A program made the translations under genes and the position numbers. This document shows positions 43,301-53,186 of a stretch of 64,000 bases of DNA, in pieces. The first letter of the stretch is position 1. Each line of letters begins with the position of its first letter. The DNA comes from Hermodice carunculata (taxonomy: Eukaryota; Annelida; Polychaeta; Eunicida; Amphinomidae). The notes under the pieces were generated by a model, which was not told the origin of the DNA, searched no databases, and was given only the letters and a program-made list of their open reading frames with translations. The stretch is taken from the NCBI GenBank assembly GCA_964020975.1, contig OZ026628.1:54536971-54600970 (forward strand), written 5' to 3'.

Positions 43301-45262
43301 CCCTGGAAGAGGTCCAACGTGTGCCCCGTTTTCAAGAAAAGTAACAAACAGTCAAAGGAAAATTATAGGCCTATTTCACTCCTCTGTAATGTCTCTAAAG
43401 TTCTTGAGCGTCTAGTTTATAACGTTTTCTATGAGTATCTAACCTCTAATAATTTACTTTCTGCTAAAAACTCTGGCTTTAAGAAAAACGATTCCACCAT
43501 AAATCAACTTGTTAGCATACTTCATACTATTTACAGTGGCCTTGAGTTGGGCCAAGAGGCCCGTATGGTTTTCCTGGACATATCCAAGGCCTTTGACAGA
43601 GTCTGGCACGCTGGTCTACTTTTTAAACTGAAACAATTGGGGTTTGAAGATCCTGTGTTACTATTTATAGAAAGCTATCTCTCAAACCGACTTCAACGTG
43701 TTACTATTGGAGGACAGACCTCACCTTGGCTCCCTATAGAGGCTGGAGTGCCCCAAGGTTCGATCCTTGGTCCCCTACTTTTCCTCGTTTACATCAACGA
43801 CATCACTGTCAACATCACCTGTGACATCCGTTTATTCGCAGATGATACCAGTATTCTTGAAATTGTCCACGAACCAATGGCCACAGCTGAAAACCTTAAT
43901 TATAATCTTACACAAATTCATCGTTGGGGCAAGCTATGGCGTATGACATTTAATGCCATAAAATCCATCTCAATGACCTTCTCAGCTAAACGACATAAGC
44001 CAGATCATCCTCACCTACTTTTTGGAAACACACCGATACCTGAGGCCACTCTACATACTCACCTTGGAGTTACACTCTCAAATAACCTGTCATGGCACCA
44101 GCATATAACACGTATTGTTAATAAAGCCAGCCAACGGCTTGCTCTTTTACGCAGACTCAAATATAAACTCTCCCGCCAAACACTCATACGGCTGTACAGT
44201 ACAATGATTCGTCCTATCCTCGAATATGGGTGTGTCCTGTTTGACAATTGCACTGAAAACCTGTCACAATCTATAGAAGCTGTTCAGTATGAGGCAGCCA
44301 GGATCTGCCTTGGCGCAACCAGATACACTCCACGTGTCTTACTTCTCGAAGAGCTTGAATGGCAAACTCTGGCAAACCGGAGGAAATACTTTAAACTTAT
44401 TCTTTTCTTTAAAATGTACAATAGGTTAACTCCACAATACCTACATGATCTCGTTCCTCGTGACGTTGCATTCACTACTGGGCGCCTTTTGAGAAATCGT
44501 ACTGAATTACGCCAAATTAGGTTCACCACCAATCGCTTCGGCGATTCATTTCTCCCGTCTGCTATCAAATTATGGAATAACCTCCCGGTTGATGCTCGTC
44601 TCACCAATTCCCTGCCGCAGTTTAAATCTAAATTAAATCTATTACTCTTAAGTGTTGACAAAAAGCCCACATACTTTAAACATGGAAGTCGTTTTCTGAA
44701 CATATGCCACACGCAGCTACGTCTTAACTTCTCTGTTTTAAATGCCCATCTACATCATGTCAATATCCTTCCGGCCTCAACGTGTGCATGCTCTCACACC
44801 ACTGAAGATACGAAACATTACCTTTTGTTCTGCCCCAAGTTCACTGTGCAAAGGGTCCGTCTACTGAACACTGTGTGTCACTTACTCGCTCCAGGTGTAA
44901 ATCCGACTTTAATAGTTCAGTGCTCTAGTGACATTTTACTAAATATTCTCTTAGAAGGAAGTGAGGACTTACCAGACACTGATAATGTATTCATCTTTGA
45001 GGCTGTTCAGACATTCTTATCAGAATCTAGACGTTTCATCTACTAATTTAGTATATGATCTAATTATAAGTCTCCACTATCTGGCATCAATTGTATTATT
45101 CGTGTACAAGCCGTGAATTTAGTGAATTTAGTCTTCTGTTCTCGTCCAGTGTGTATTGTATATATTCCTGTGCGTCCTTTTATGTACTGGAGAGCCTCCT
45201 GATTAGTCTTTGTGTACTATTAGGCAATCCAGAGAAAATAAATATGTTTATATTATACTAAA
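40351..45262 (+). mobile_element. CR1-like LINE with 2A-like leader
   Basis: A 5' region of about 1.25 kb, ORF2 at 41603-45046 and a 3' UTR ending ATAAATATGTTTATATTATAC at about 45262. The 3' end matches the reversed ends at 37893, 57510 and 58845. It is inserted in the RecQ-bearing element between bases that are adjacent in copy 1. No ORF1 with RNA-binding features was found; the frame just before ORF2 (ending at 41603) encodes a hydrophobic peptide. Confidence 0.85.
41603..45046 (+). CDS. CR1-like ORF2: leader, 2A-like motif, endonuclease, RT
   Basis: Open for 1147 codons from ATG 41603. Residues ~38-70 form a hydrophobic segment (SFILSFTFLIVFAAVLLTE). Residues 76-83 read SIHPNPGP, like the D-x-E-x-NPGP of 2A peptides but with the Asp and Glu replaced. 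The APE endonuclease follows: SETWLD, ITGDFNDRC, SSDHSVVF. The RT has NYRPISLLCNVSKVLERLVY, VFLDISKAFDRVWH, AGVPQGSILGPLLF and FADD at about 745. The C-terminal zinc motif is CACSHTTEDTKHYLLFCPKF. Compared with the related copy at 60.9 kb it lacks about 34 residues around the TATGPDG finger motif, an in-frame deletion at about 43200-43230, so the RT is probably inactive despite the open frame. The ORF start overlaps the preceding stop as TAATG. Confidence 0.93.
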   Translation: MGICLNQYRAVVGLFHNKDGFMFLSMSANVSTFSYHDHSFILSFTFLIVFAAVLLTECLCLLRHVTVLIFRELSTSIHPNPGPVHNIVLNKFSVCHANVRSLKSDGKLEEISILAESEKLEVISLSETWLDTSYPDALLAIEGFQTPLRKDRETGVGGGVALYVKDNLPVRRCAELETPSSECIWAEITVPSGKLILGVYYRPPGQSAAERDLFLDNLSHSISSAIELNPKILIITGDFNDRCVCWDSPHTDSELGQRLFDLLAQNNLHQLISEPTRVSEYSANLLDLMITDSPGYILNSGILPPISSSDHSVVFCSFSVNHYKDRPFKRSVWNFKRADFVNLNNVLPDAPWETGFTVFYSISDTVSYWSDLFIDTCKQFIPFHLVTIRPRDKPWINCIIKRLIRQRNRAWNRYKCQTQKPRPHTLFTTQNIERLFQLYKRKRNFTVNAIKNSIRLYFTKLRSELDSREINSKRWWNLSKAILGHKLYQNIPTLIDGGRNISSDIEKSVTFNKYFADQCKTPHDDNPLPLPDLAFLPTLLKYCAPSISRSLTDLFNLCLSNSYFPDPWKRSNVCPVFKKSNKQSKENYRPISLLCNVSKVLERLVYNVFYEYLTSNNLLSAKNSGFKKNDSTINQLVSILHTIYSGLELGQEARMVFLDISKAFDRVWHAGLLFKLKQLGFEDPVLLFIESYLSNRLQRVTIGGQTSPWLPIEAGVPQGSILGPLLFLVYINDITVNITCDIRLFADDTSILEIVHEPMATAENLNYNLTQIHRWGKLWRMTFNAIKSISMTFSAKRHKPDHPHLLFGNTPIPEATLHTHLGVTLSNNLSWHQHITRIVNKASQRLALLRRLKYKLSRQTLIRLYSTMIRPILEYGCVLFDNCTENLSQSIEAVQYEAARICLGATRYTPRVLLLEELEWQTLANRRKYFKLILFFKMYNRLTPQYLHDLVPRDVAFTTGRLLRNRTELRQIRFTTNRFGDSFLPSAIKLWNNLPVDARLTNSLPQFKSKLNLLLLSVDKKPTYFKHGSRFLNICHTQLRLNFSVLNAHLHHVNILPASTCACSHTTEDTKHYLLFCPKFTVQRVRLLNTVCHLLAPGVNPTLIVQCSSDILLNILLEGSEDLPDTDNVFIFEAVQTFLSESRRFIY

Positions 45263-45269
45263 TGAAGTC

Positions 45270-45388
45270 CAGTTTACACAATTTCAGACTGGACCCATAG
45301 ATTCAGTTCATGGACCCACTATTTTTCCTGAAAATGGAGAAAGATGGGTCCAACGGACCCACACTGAAAAATCCTTAATGTGACCCCT
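45270..45388. mobile_element. small hAT-like terminal fragment
   Basis: Lies between the LINE 3' end and the resumption of the RecQ-bearing element. Its right edge reads TTAATGTGACCCCTG. The complement, CAGGGGTCACATTAA, also occurs at 15387-15401 within copy 1, and such ends are common in hAT-type MITEs. It is tentative. Confidence 0.4.
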
Positions 45389-45703
45389 GCTGGATATCGC
45401 ACAGCAGAGTTGTTAATCCCGTTACCCCCATTATGTTGTTCGCACCTTCCCAGCAGGTGAACCCAAACAGTTAATTGAGTGGCGTGTGGTCAATACCCAC
45501 TGGGCCGTGTAATAGCCTAGAAACAAAAATGGCGCTCACAGAGTCACTATCCCACAATCCACTGCTCGCATCCCCACACCTGGCCACTCGCTGGCTGCGA
45601 TGCCAGGACGGCGCTGCCTGCTTCCAGACAGTGACGCTGCCAAGGAAAGGCAGACGTTCGTTGGGGGGTAGTAGACCGCCAAGAACGGATGTTTAGCAGG
45701 CAA

Positions 45704-45900
45704 CGGATTACCCAATAGTACATGAAATATGACTAATTGAGGGGTTCTCCAGACACGGAGACGCACAAAATGATATATACAAGACGCATAGGACAATACA
45801 ATGTACAAACATGTGACTATGTACTCTGGTAGACATGCTGTAACACAATTAAACAACAAAAACAATATCAAACATTCCAATCCAATTAAGAAAACATGCA
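45704..45900 (-). mobile_element. CR1-type LINE 3' end, right fragment
   Basis: Continues the LINE end broken by the RecQ-bearing element: CGGATTACCCAATAGTACAT, then GGGGTTCTCCAGAC, matching the reversed 3' UTR at 58850-58920. The 9-bp CGGATTACC at its start is the target duplication. Confidence 0.7.
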
Positions 45901-46730
45901 TATATACACGAATATACTTAGTAGCAAGCTAATGCGTCCTCAGCACAGGGAGCGACTGAAGGGGAGGTTATAGCTTGCTGGGCGCGGCCGAAGCATTCTG
46001 GCTGCAAACTCACAATGCCACTGTGGAGCCGCCAGCAGCTCTATCTCCAGGTAATCCAATATTTTGGAGATATTGCTACTGTTGAAATGAATATGGTAAT
46101 TAAAATAGGTTACTGTGACTTCTTTACAAATGTTCTAAAATTTACTTGAAACTAACCTGCAGAAAAGACAGACACGAGAAATTGACAAGAAAATTGCAAA
46201 ATGAAACAGCAACAGAGCACGGAGACGACTCACGGAAATAACAAGCTTGTCGTTTTAATTAGTTTTAACCATCAGTGTTCTAGTCATATTAAGCTGGATC
46301 ATAAAAAAGTGATTCCTGTTTAAGACTCCCCATAACACAGGGTAGTTTTCTTTTAACTACAAGCAACCCCAGATTGAACTCCGTAGCTGTCAGGAGTAAA
46401 TCTGATTTCCTGTACTGGAGCTGTGGATCCTTAAGCCTTGAGCTACATAGTCAGGGTTTGACGGGTAGCAAATGTATGGATTGTTTCCTGAGTTAATTGA
46501 TATGGACAAGTGCCAGTTTTGCATAGTGTCTCTGACTCCGTTTGTCATATGCACCTTTTTTAACACATTCGCTGCTTATCACTTAGTCAAGGGCAGCAGC
46601 TCGATGGAATCCTTTGTCGTGAGAGGCAAGGTGTTCTCATGGCAGGTCGTTATTTCTAAGGATAAACATTCCACAAAGACCTCTTGGAACACTTGCTTTT
46701 CGTTTTTGACTCATCACTTCATTTACTAGG

Positions 46731-46806
46731 ATAATAGATGGATGGACAGATAGATAGATAGAGAGATAGATAGATAGACAGATAGCTAGATAGATAGATA
46801 GAGAGA
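46731..46806. repeat. GATA/GACA microsatellite
   Basis: Imperfect tetranucleotide run. The complementary YLS-repeat frame is spurious. Confidence 0.95.
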
Positions 46807-47189
46807 TTTTTTTCATGATGATCGATATATTCCACTTGTGGTTTTTGTTCAGATTGAAGAAGTGATAAGACAAGACTCCGATTGTGTTTTCATAATGATA
46901 ACCACTTAAAATAAATGTGACATGTATGTCAACTGGAGTGGGCAACGCCTTTTCCTTTCAAATCAGAGCATTGACATGTGGTAATTTTTGAGACCCAGGT
47001 ACCCGATTTATGTATCCAATTTTCGGGTAGTAAATACCTGGGTACCCGTTGATTACTACCCAATCTAGCATTTAAAGCGATAAACAGAATTACATAGATG
47101 TAATCGTAGGGCCTATACATGAACAACAAAAGTAAATAGACTTACACAATCATACATCTATGTTGTGGAAAACAAAAACAAGCCAAAAA

Positions 47190-47325
47190 TCCATATTTAT
47201 AATATTTCTATAAATAAAGTGCTTTATTAAACAAAATGAGAAAGATAAAAATAAAAAACCAAACTAAATTTCATATTTATAATATTTTTATTTATAAATA
47301 AATTGTTTTATTAAACAACAGGAAA
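47190..47325. repeat. two-unit ~80-bp tandem repeat
   Basis: Units near 47190 and 47272 share ATATTTATAATATTT and TTTATTAAACAA with small indels. Confidence 0.7.
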
Positions 47326-48654
47326 AGCCTGGGATGAAAATTGTCTGCTAAATGCCCGATTAACCAATTGCTTAGCAGACAAGGAATATACAAGAGAAGG
47401 AAAACACAAGAGAAGGAAGTACATGCATTATTTCTTAACTAGTTGATGCAATGTTTCGGGTCTGGGATTTGCTAGATATGGTCATATCGGTAAAATGCAC
47501 TGAAAAGTCACGTTTTTTATGTTTTGTGTGACGAAAATTGAATCTATGATATGAGGGGTGGGGTTACTCTTGGAATCTGTGCTTCCAAAATTTACAACTG
47601 TGCTGTGGCTTTTGACCATTCTATCTTTAGTTGGCTGTAAAAGAGAGAAAGGAAAAAAATCTATAGCAGACAAAAGTGAATTTAATTTATCATTATTAGA
47701 ATTTTACTAAAAAGTGAAAGACTGCAAGTCTAAAGAAGCAACACAAACGAAAGCATTTATTTGGTGTGATGAATGTAATTTTAGCACTGAAAATTATTTA
47801 CAAAAGCAGATTTTGTTATGTTAATTCAGTAGAGTTTCTGATGAGAAAGTGAGCATTGTGTTTGTAGTTGAGAAGTTTTGCACAAATCAAAATGGAACAT
47901 TAATCCTGACTGCATGTTTCACTCAACCGTATATGTTGGCCACAATAATTTGCGCATAACGGATCTTCTCCAATGCGTTTTGCCCCTCTTTTTACAATTT
48001 TTAACCCTACTTATCCTTGTCCAATACTAAGCCTGCAAGCATTTTTGGCTGGGTGGTAAAGAAATTGAGTAAATGGCTAACATAAAATCTTTCACTTGAT
48101 TTACATCTGCATCCACCTTTTTCCCGTTGATTAACCGCCTAAAATGACTTCGAACAGGTTTTCATCATTTTTGACATTTTACTAATGTAGTTATTGGCAA
48201 ATAAAATCAAAGTGCATACCAGCAAGATCAGATACATTGTTAATAACGGGGCAGTTTGGATGCATACATTTCATAAGTAAACTTGGATAATAGTACTATT
48301 GTTTCATGTAACCGTTTAACGTCGGACAAAAATACTATATATCAACTTTGTATCAACTATAATTTTGGTGTACCTGGATCTTTTTTGCAAGCATAAGGGC
48401 AACACGATTAATTTCAGCTAAAAATTATAACATGTCCTGTTCGTCTCTCTTGGGTTCTTCCATCCAAAGTTGGGCAAAAAAAACTATGTAACATAAAGAA
48501 ACTAACAGAACCCTACATACATGCGTGCAAGTACTTTTTTTATATTGTGAGAACTTTCGCAAAAAGTGGTTTGTTGTACCTGTCGTTCTAATACTCTATG
48601 AACATGATTCCTGCAGTTGCTCAAACCTAGTATTCTTATCGCCTTCCTTTGCAG

Positions 48655-48709
48655 GGATCAGTGAGCTTCGTGCTGAAGTGAAGTTACAATACAGCGAGGT
48701 TCCATTTTA
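48655..48709 (+). CDS. candidate 3'-terminal exon
   Basis: A good acceptor (TATCGCCTTCCTTTGCAG) precedes a short frame GISELRAEVKLQYSEVPF followed by TAA at 48707-48709. No upstream exon was recognised, so this rests on the splice signal alone. Confidence 0.3.
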
Positions 48710-48854
48710 AATTCAAGACAGAAGACAGCCCCAATTCCAACCGAAGAGTTTGATTTATGCCATCAAAACAGCATCAACAGACGTCCTCCATATAACAGCT
48801 CTCTGCAAGCAACTGGGAAGGCATTTTACAGCACTTGATCAATACTAAAAAAAG

Positions 48855-49046
48855 ATGGAGCAATTTACAGCATTGGTCATTGTGTTTTTCATGCTTGTAT
48901 TTTTTATTGTGACCAGCTGTATAATACCAAAGGTACTAATAACTGTCACATGTCTCAGGCGACGTGCTCAATACAGATCTCTGCGTTGCTCTGTGGAGTG
49001 CACTGAGCCAAATGTGTTGTCACCAGAAATCGCATCCTCTGCTTGA
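48855..49046 (+). CDS. small single-pass membrane-like ORF, unknown
   Basis: Starts at an ATG (MEQFTALVIVFFMLVFFIVT), has one strong hydrophobic segment (residues ~5-32), a basic CLRRRAQYR after it and TGA at 49044-49046, 63 residues in all. It lies about 145 bp after the candidate exon. No family was recognised, and it may be fortuitous in AT-rich DNA. Confidence 0.25.
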   Translation: MEQFTALVIVFFMLVFFIVTSCIIPKVLITVTCLRRRAQYRSLRCSVECTEPNVLSPEIASSA

Positions 49047-49619
49047 CGACTATCGACTGTAACAGAATTTTTTAAAAATTCTCCTACCCAAATATCATTC
49101 AATGGCCTGATGTTCATCGATACGAAGAATTAGAAAGACCCATTGGCCTTCGAAGCTTTTACCATGTATTGTGCTACACATTAAGCTTGGAACGGTTCTA
49201 CTGCTGGTAAAATTGAGCTAATACTTCCAATGGTCTGTACGTGATGGTATGTTCAACAAAGAAATACAGCAAGGGTGTTGTTGAAATAGTAGTTTTGAAG
49301 AGAAGTGGTCGCTGTGATCGTTATTCACTGGATGATTATTGTGGCATGGTTGTACTTTCAATGTCATAAATGAACAACGTTTTTTAAGGAGCAAATACGA
49401 TATCTTTTTTTTTACTGTTGGTCACTCATTTCTACGAGAAAATGTCACACTGCATGTGAACCACAGGATTAAAAATGTCTGCCATCTCGACGAACAATAA
49501 CAGAATTGGTATGCATCAGTAGGACAAAATTCGTCTTAAATTGTTAGCCTGTGCTGGATTGACTGTACAATCTGATTCTCTATGTAGGACCTTGGTTTTA
49601 TTATGACGATAAAAGAAAT

Positions 49620-50244
<625 letters not shown>

Positions 50245-50313
50245 CCAGCATTTGCATTTCTCTTTATTGGTTATCATGTTACGATAACCAATAAAGAGAA
50301 ATGCAAATGCTGG
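50245..50313. repeat. perfect 31-bp-arm palindrome
   Basis: Arms 50245-50275 and 50283-50313 are exact reverse complements, with loop ATGTTAC. The flanks extend the pairing imperfectly by about six bases. It is probably a tiny foldback element. Confidence 0.95.
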
Positions 50314-50617
50314 TTCATTATACGCAGGGTGACTATTGTCACTGTCACCATGGCAAATATAAGAATGGCTGGGTTTTTGTTATTCGCGCAATAATTTAGG
50401 CAAATCAGTGGGGCAAGAAAAGGCCACTCTAGGTTCAGGACGCTATGGAAAGAGCACGAAATTAGAAGACTTTGCAGACGCTAAGAAGAAGGGGATATTT
50501 ATTTTCTGCCATTCCATTAATTTTGATGTTGACTGGGGTTTGTGCACTCAGAGTGCCCGTCAGCAGATCCTTTTGGATGACACAGTAATACGGTTTGTGG
50601 GGCCAACAAATCATTCA

Positions 50618-50940
50618 GGACACTTTTGTGACAGAGACCGACTATGGAAAGACAATTTCGGGATGTCAAAAGAAACTTTAATACAAAATCATGACAATGT
50701 ATGTTCTGTCCTGCGCAAAAAAAAAAAAGGAAACCAAATACTGTGCACCTATCTTCACAACAATTCAACTTGCAGGTGGTCTTTTTACTTGGCAGCGAGT
50801 TGTGGTATACTGACTGTGGCTAATCTGTTTCGGCTGGAGAGATCTACAGTTCATACTGCAGTACATTAAACCGATGACGCTATTCTGACAAAGCTTATGG
50901 CTACGACATATCATACTCTGGACACGAAAACTTTATACTG
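50618..50940 (+). pseudogene. PIF/Harbinger (HARBI1-like) transposase fragment
   Basis: FCDRDRLWKDNFGMSKETLI and, after a degenerate patch with a poly-A run at 50718, RWSFYLAASCGILTVANLFR and LERSTVHTAV. This is the N-terminal 'F.MS..TF..L...W....LA.G.....A.LF.V..STV' pattern of Harbinger nucleases. A frame change or stop after TAVH leads to AILTKLMA (about 50885). The catalytic DDE part is not recognisable. The frame 50408-50617 just upstream is unassigned. Confidence 0.6.
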
Positions 50941-51267
50941 AAAGGATGAATCCAGCTCTCCATACATGTGTCAAACAGGAATTTTTGCTGTCTCGAAATC
51001 TGTCTTTTGGAGCTGGCTACCATAATTTTAACTACATAATCCAATATAACTGTAACTTATCACTTCCTACTTTTTATTCTTATTGGTTCAAGTTTAAATA
51101 AGGTACATTGCTTGAAATGTGACAGGACGTTTGTGTCCGAGAGAAATATTTTATAAAGGACCGAATAAGTGTATCAATTTAACTGTTTTGTGCCCCGTTC
51201 TGGGCTATGACGACAGCCGTCCTCATTTTAAATCATACTGCTTCACTAGCACCTGCTACTTCATTAA

Positions 51268-51357
51268 AAAGATAACGCCATCGCGACGTCATGAAAAGTG
51301 CCTGCCAACAACCGCGCTGTTACATGCCAATGACAACGAGACAGACTTCATTTTTAT
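51268..51357. mobile_element. half-palindrome of the 6.1-kb MITE family
   Basis: Matches 6183-6258 (CGACGTCATGAAAA, GCGCTGTTACATGCCAATGA, ACAGACTTCATTTT) without the opposite arm. Confidence 0.8.
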
Positions 51358-51369
51358 ATAACTGGAACA

Positions 51370-52080
51370 CAGTGGGTGCGCCCCCACTTACTTATGGTCT
51401 GAATTGTATCAGTCTGTGCGATACAACTATAGGTGCTGTTGAGACTACTCAAGGCAATATGGTGAAATCACTAATGTGTCTAGGAAAGCGTGCTCGAACA
51501 TCGCCGCTACTTAAACCATTGAACATACCTAAAATTTATGACATTTCTGCTCAGGATACTGCCACAGTTACGCAGCTTAGGTTTTGCATTCAATCTGCAA
51601 TTAGAGACCTGCAAACTTACTGATTATCTCGATACTGCCTCTCTGCTTCAACAGTGTGTGGTACAATGCTTAAGAGAATAATTAAGCTAGGTATGTCACC
51701 ATTTCAATTGATACTCTCTGGCAAGTGCAAGGACCGACCCCCCCCCCCCCACCGCCAGAAAATAATGACGGGTCAAGCGACTCTCTACGTTTTGTTCTTA
51801 ATCACAGCCATTTTAATAACCCAAGGGTGTCTCTCCGTTAGGTGGGCTTTTTACTTACCAAATCATTTTAAGGCTATGTGTGTTATATGAAATTATGCCC
51901 TTGGCCCGCATCCGTGGTGCAGACGGGGTCGGGTCGGCCGCCCAGTCTGCCGCAGAGTATCTTGGCGGCTGTCTGGGTTGCTGACCTCCCCTCTGCGGCA
52001 TGGGCATTGGCTTCGGGCAGCCACAGTTCCATGGTGCTTAGCCTTTCTTTTATACTATTTTTTATCGCGATCTAGCTGTG
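51370..52080 (+). mobile_element. LINE ORF2 C-terminal fragment
   Basis: PLTYGLNCISLCDTTIGAVE, TTQGNMVKSLMCLGKRARTS, IPKIYDISAQDTATV: the 'Y..E...L......LE..QG...K...GL.....T..L....I' pattern of LINE RT C-termini, followed by a stop, then RIIKLGMSPFQLILSGK. A poly-C tract lies at 51739-51750. The fragment is heavily decayed; its 3' limit is uncertain. Confidence 0.65.
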
Positions 52081-53020
52081 TGTATCTGCTCGCTTGTTAT
52101 TTACTTTTTGCTTGTTTACTTCTATTATTTCTATGCTTTAATTATCTATGTTTGCTGACTTTTGCTATCTGTATATTTGAGTTTTGTACTGATTTATTTG
52201 TATTTTCGGTTTTGTGCTGACTTCTGTGATTCGTTCGCTTGATTTTTGTAATGTTGTGTAGATGTAATTGTATCTTGATTTGCGATAATTGGTTTATATG
52301 ACTCGGGTTGTATGTGTGGATATATTTGGATGCATTTTTGCTTTTCCTCGTAGCTCTTGTAACTGCATGCTGAGTGGCTGTGTGAAACCACGCCCACCCT
52401 TACAGCGAACACCTGGAATAGAATGTCGTTAGCAATGAATGGAAATATTACACAAAGTGTCCTGAAATGGAATGGGAGAAATCAACGAATATAGAACAAG
52501 GTGAACACCCATCCAACAAACAGCGGAAGGCAAAATAGCGCCTTCTCTTTTCAAGTGAAAAGATTGAATAAGAAAACGAGCAAAATAGATATAGGTTGAA
52601 AGGCAAGGTGGGATGTTAAAAAAATTCAATGCCGGCGAAGGGCGGAGCCCGCAGCTGACATTAAAATGTTTTGACATCTCAGGTTGCCTTTTAACCAGCG
52701 CAACACTGATTGACTAGTATGTTATACAGATGTTAAAAGGTGGGCCTTCCCATGCACGCGATAGAGTATAGCACACGTATCCACTCCGCTGTCAAAGCGA
52801 TGAACAAGACAATTTTAACCACATGGGTGTTTATTCGGCCTGCACATTTTTGCACTTCGATATAAATATGTAGGGCCCGTCGGACGTTCCAATTTTTGGG
52901 TGGGGGGAGGGATATTTTGTTTGTCGTGGAGTTGATGCCGGAGGACCTGAAATATATCTCATGAAACTAAAGATATATTTCACATGGAGGGGGGAGGGGC
53001 AGGCAAAAAAGTGACACTCT
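52081..53020. other. no gene recognised
   Basis: Short frames and G-rich patches (52895-52915, 52987-53000). No motif. Confidence 0.3.
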
Positions 53021-53184
53021 GCAAGTTACATCTACCAGGGTGCTCCCTACTTGTTCAGGGACATTTTTGACAAGGCGGTGAGTGCATCAGAATTAGAAGA
53101 AAAAATCAAACATGCAGTTCGTTTAAACACACTAAATACCAATAACTTGGGCGTTGATGTTTATCTGCAGTGGGTGAAATGGAC
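53021..53184 (+). pseudogene. open frame interrupted by the DD82E transposon, 5' part
   Basis: Frame SYIYQGAPYLFRDIFDKAVS, then ASELEEKIKHAVRLNTLNTN and NLGVDVYLQWVKWT up to the TA target. The same frame resumes after the element. The amphipathic, charged composition looks like protein. No family was recognised. A CTACCAG just before GGTGCTCCC could be a splice acceptor. Confidence 0.4.
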
Positions 53185-53186
53185 TA

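Larger units (their letters stand above)
37936..45703. mobile_element. MULE-like RecQ-bearing transposon, copy 2, with nested insertions
   Basis: Same element as 14558-17175, with the same terminal repeats and a distinct 9-bp duplication CGGATTACC. It is interrupted by an AAT-tailed retroposon (about 38010-38668) and by a CR1 LINE plus a small element (about 40351-45388), and it lacks ~480 bp present in copy 1. Removing the insertions leaves about 2.1 kb. The segments matching copy 1 are 37936-38009, 38669-40350 and 45389-45703. Confidence 0.88.
45901..48650. other. no gene recognised; simple and short tandem repeats
   Basis: Only short frames. It contains a GATA microsatellite (46731-46806) and a twofold repeat of about 80 bp (47190-47325, unit beginning ATATTTATAATATTT). 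The rest is AT-rich unassigned DNA. Confidence 0.35.

Noticed and set aside
48855-49046. Confident small membrane-protein gene
   Set aside because: A 63-codon hydrophobic frame in AT-rich DNA without homology; kept only as a low-confidence feature.
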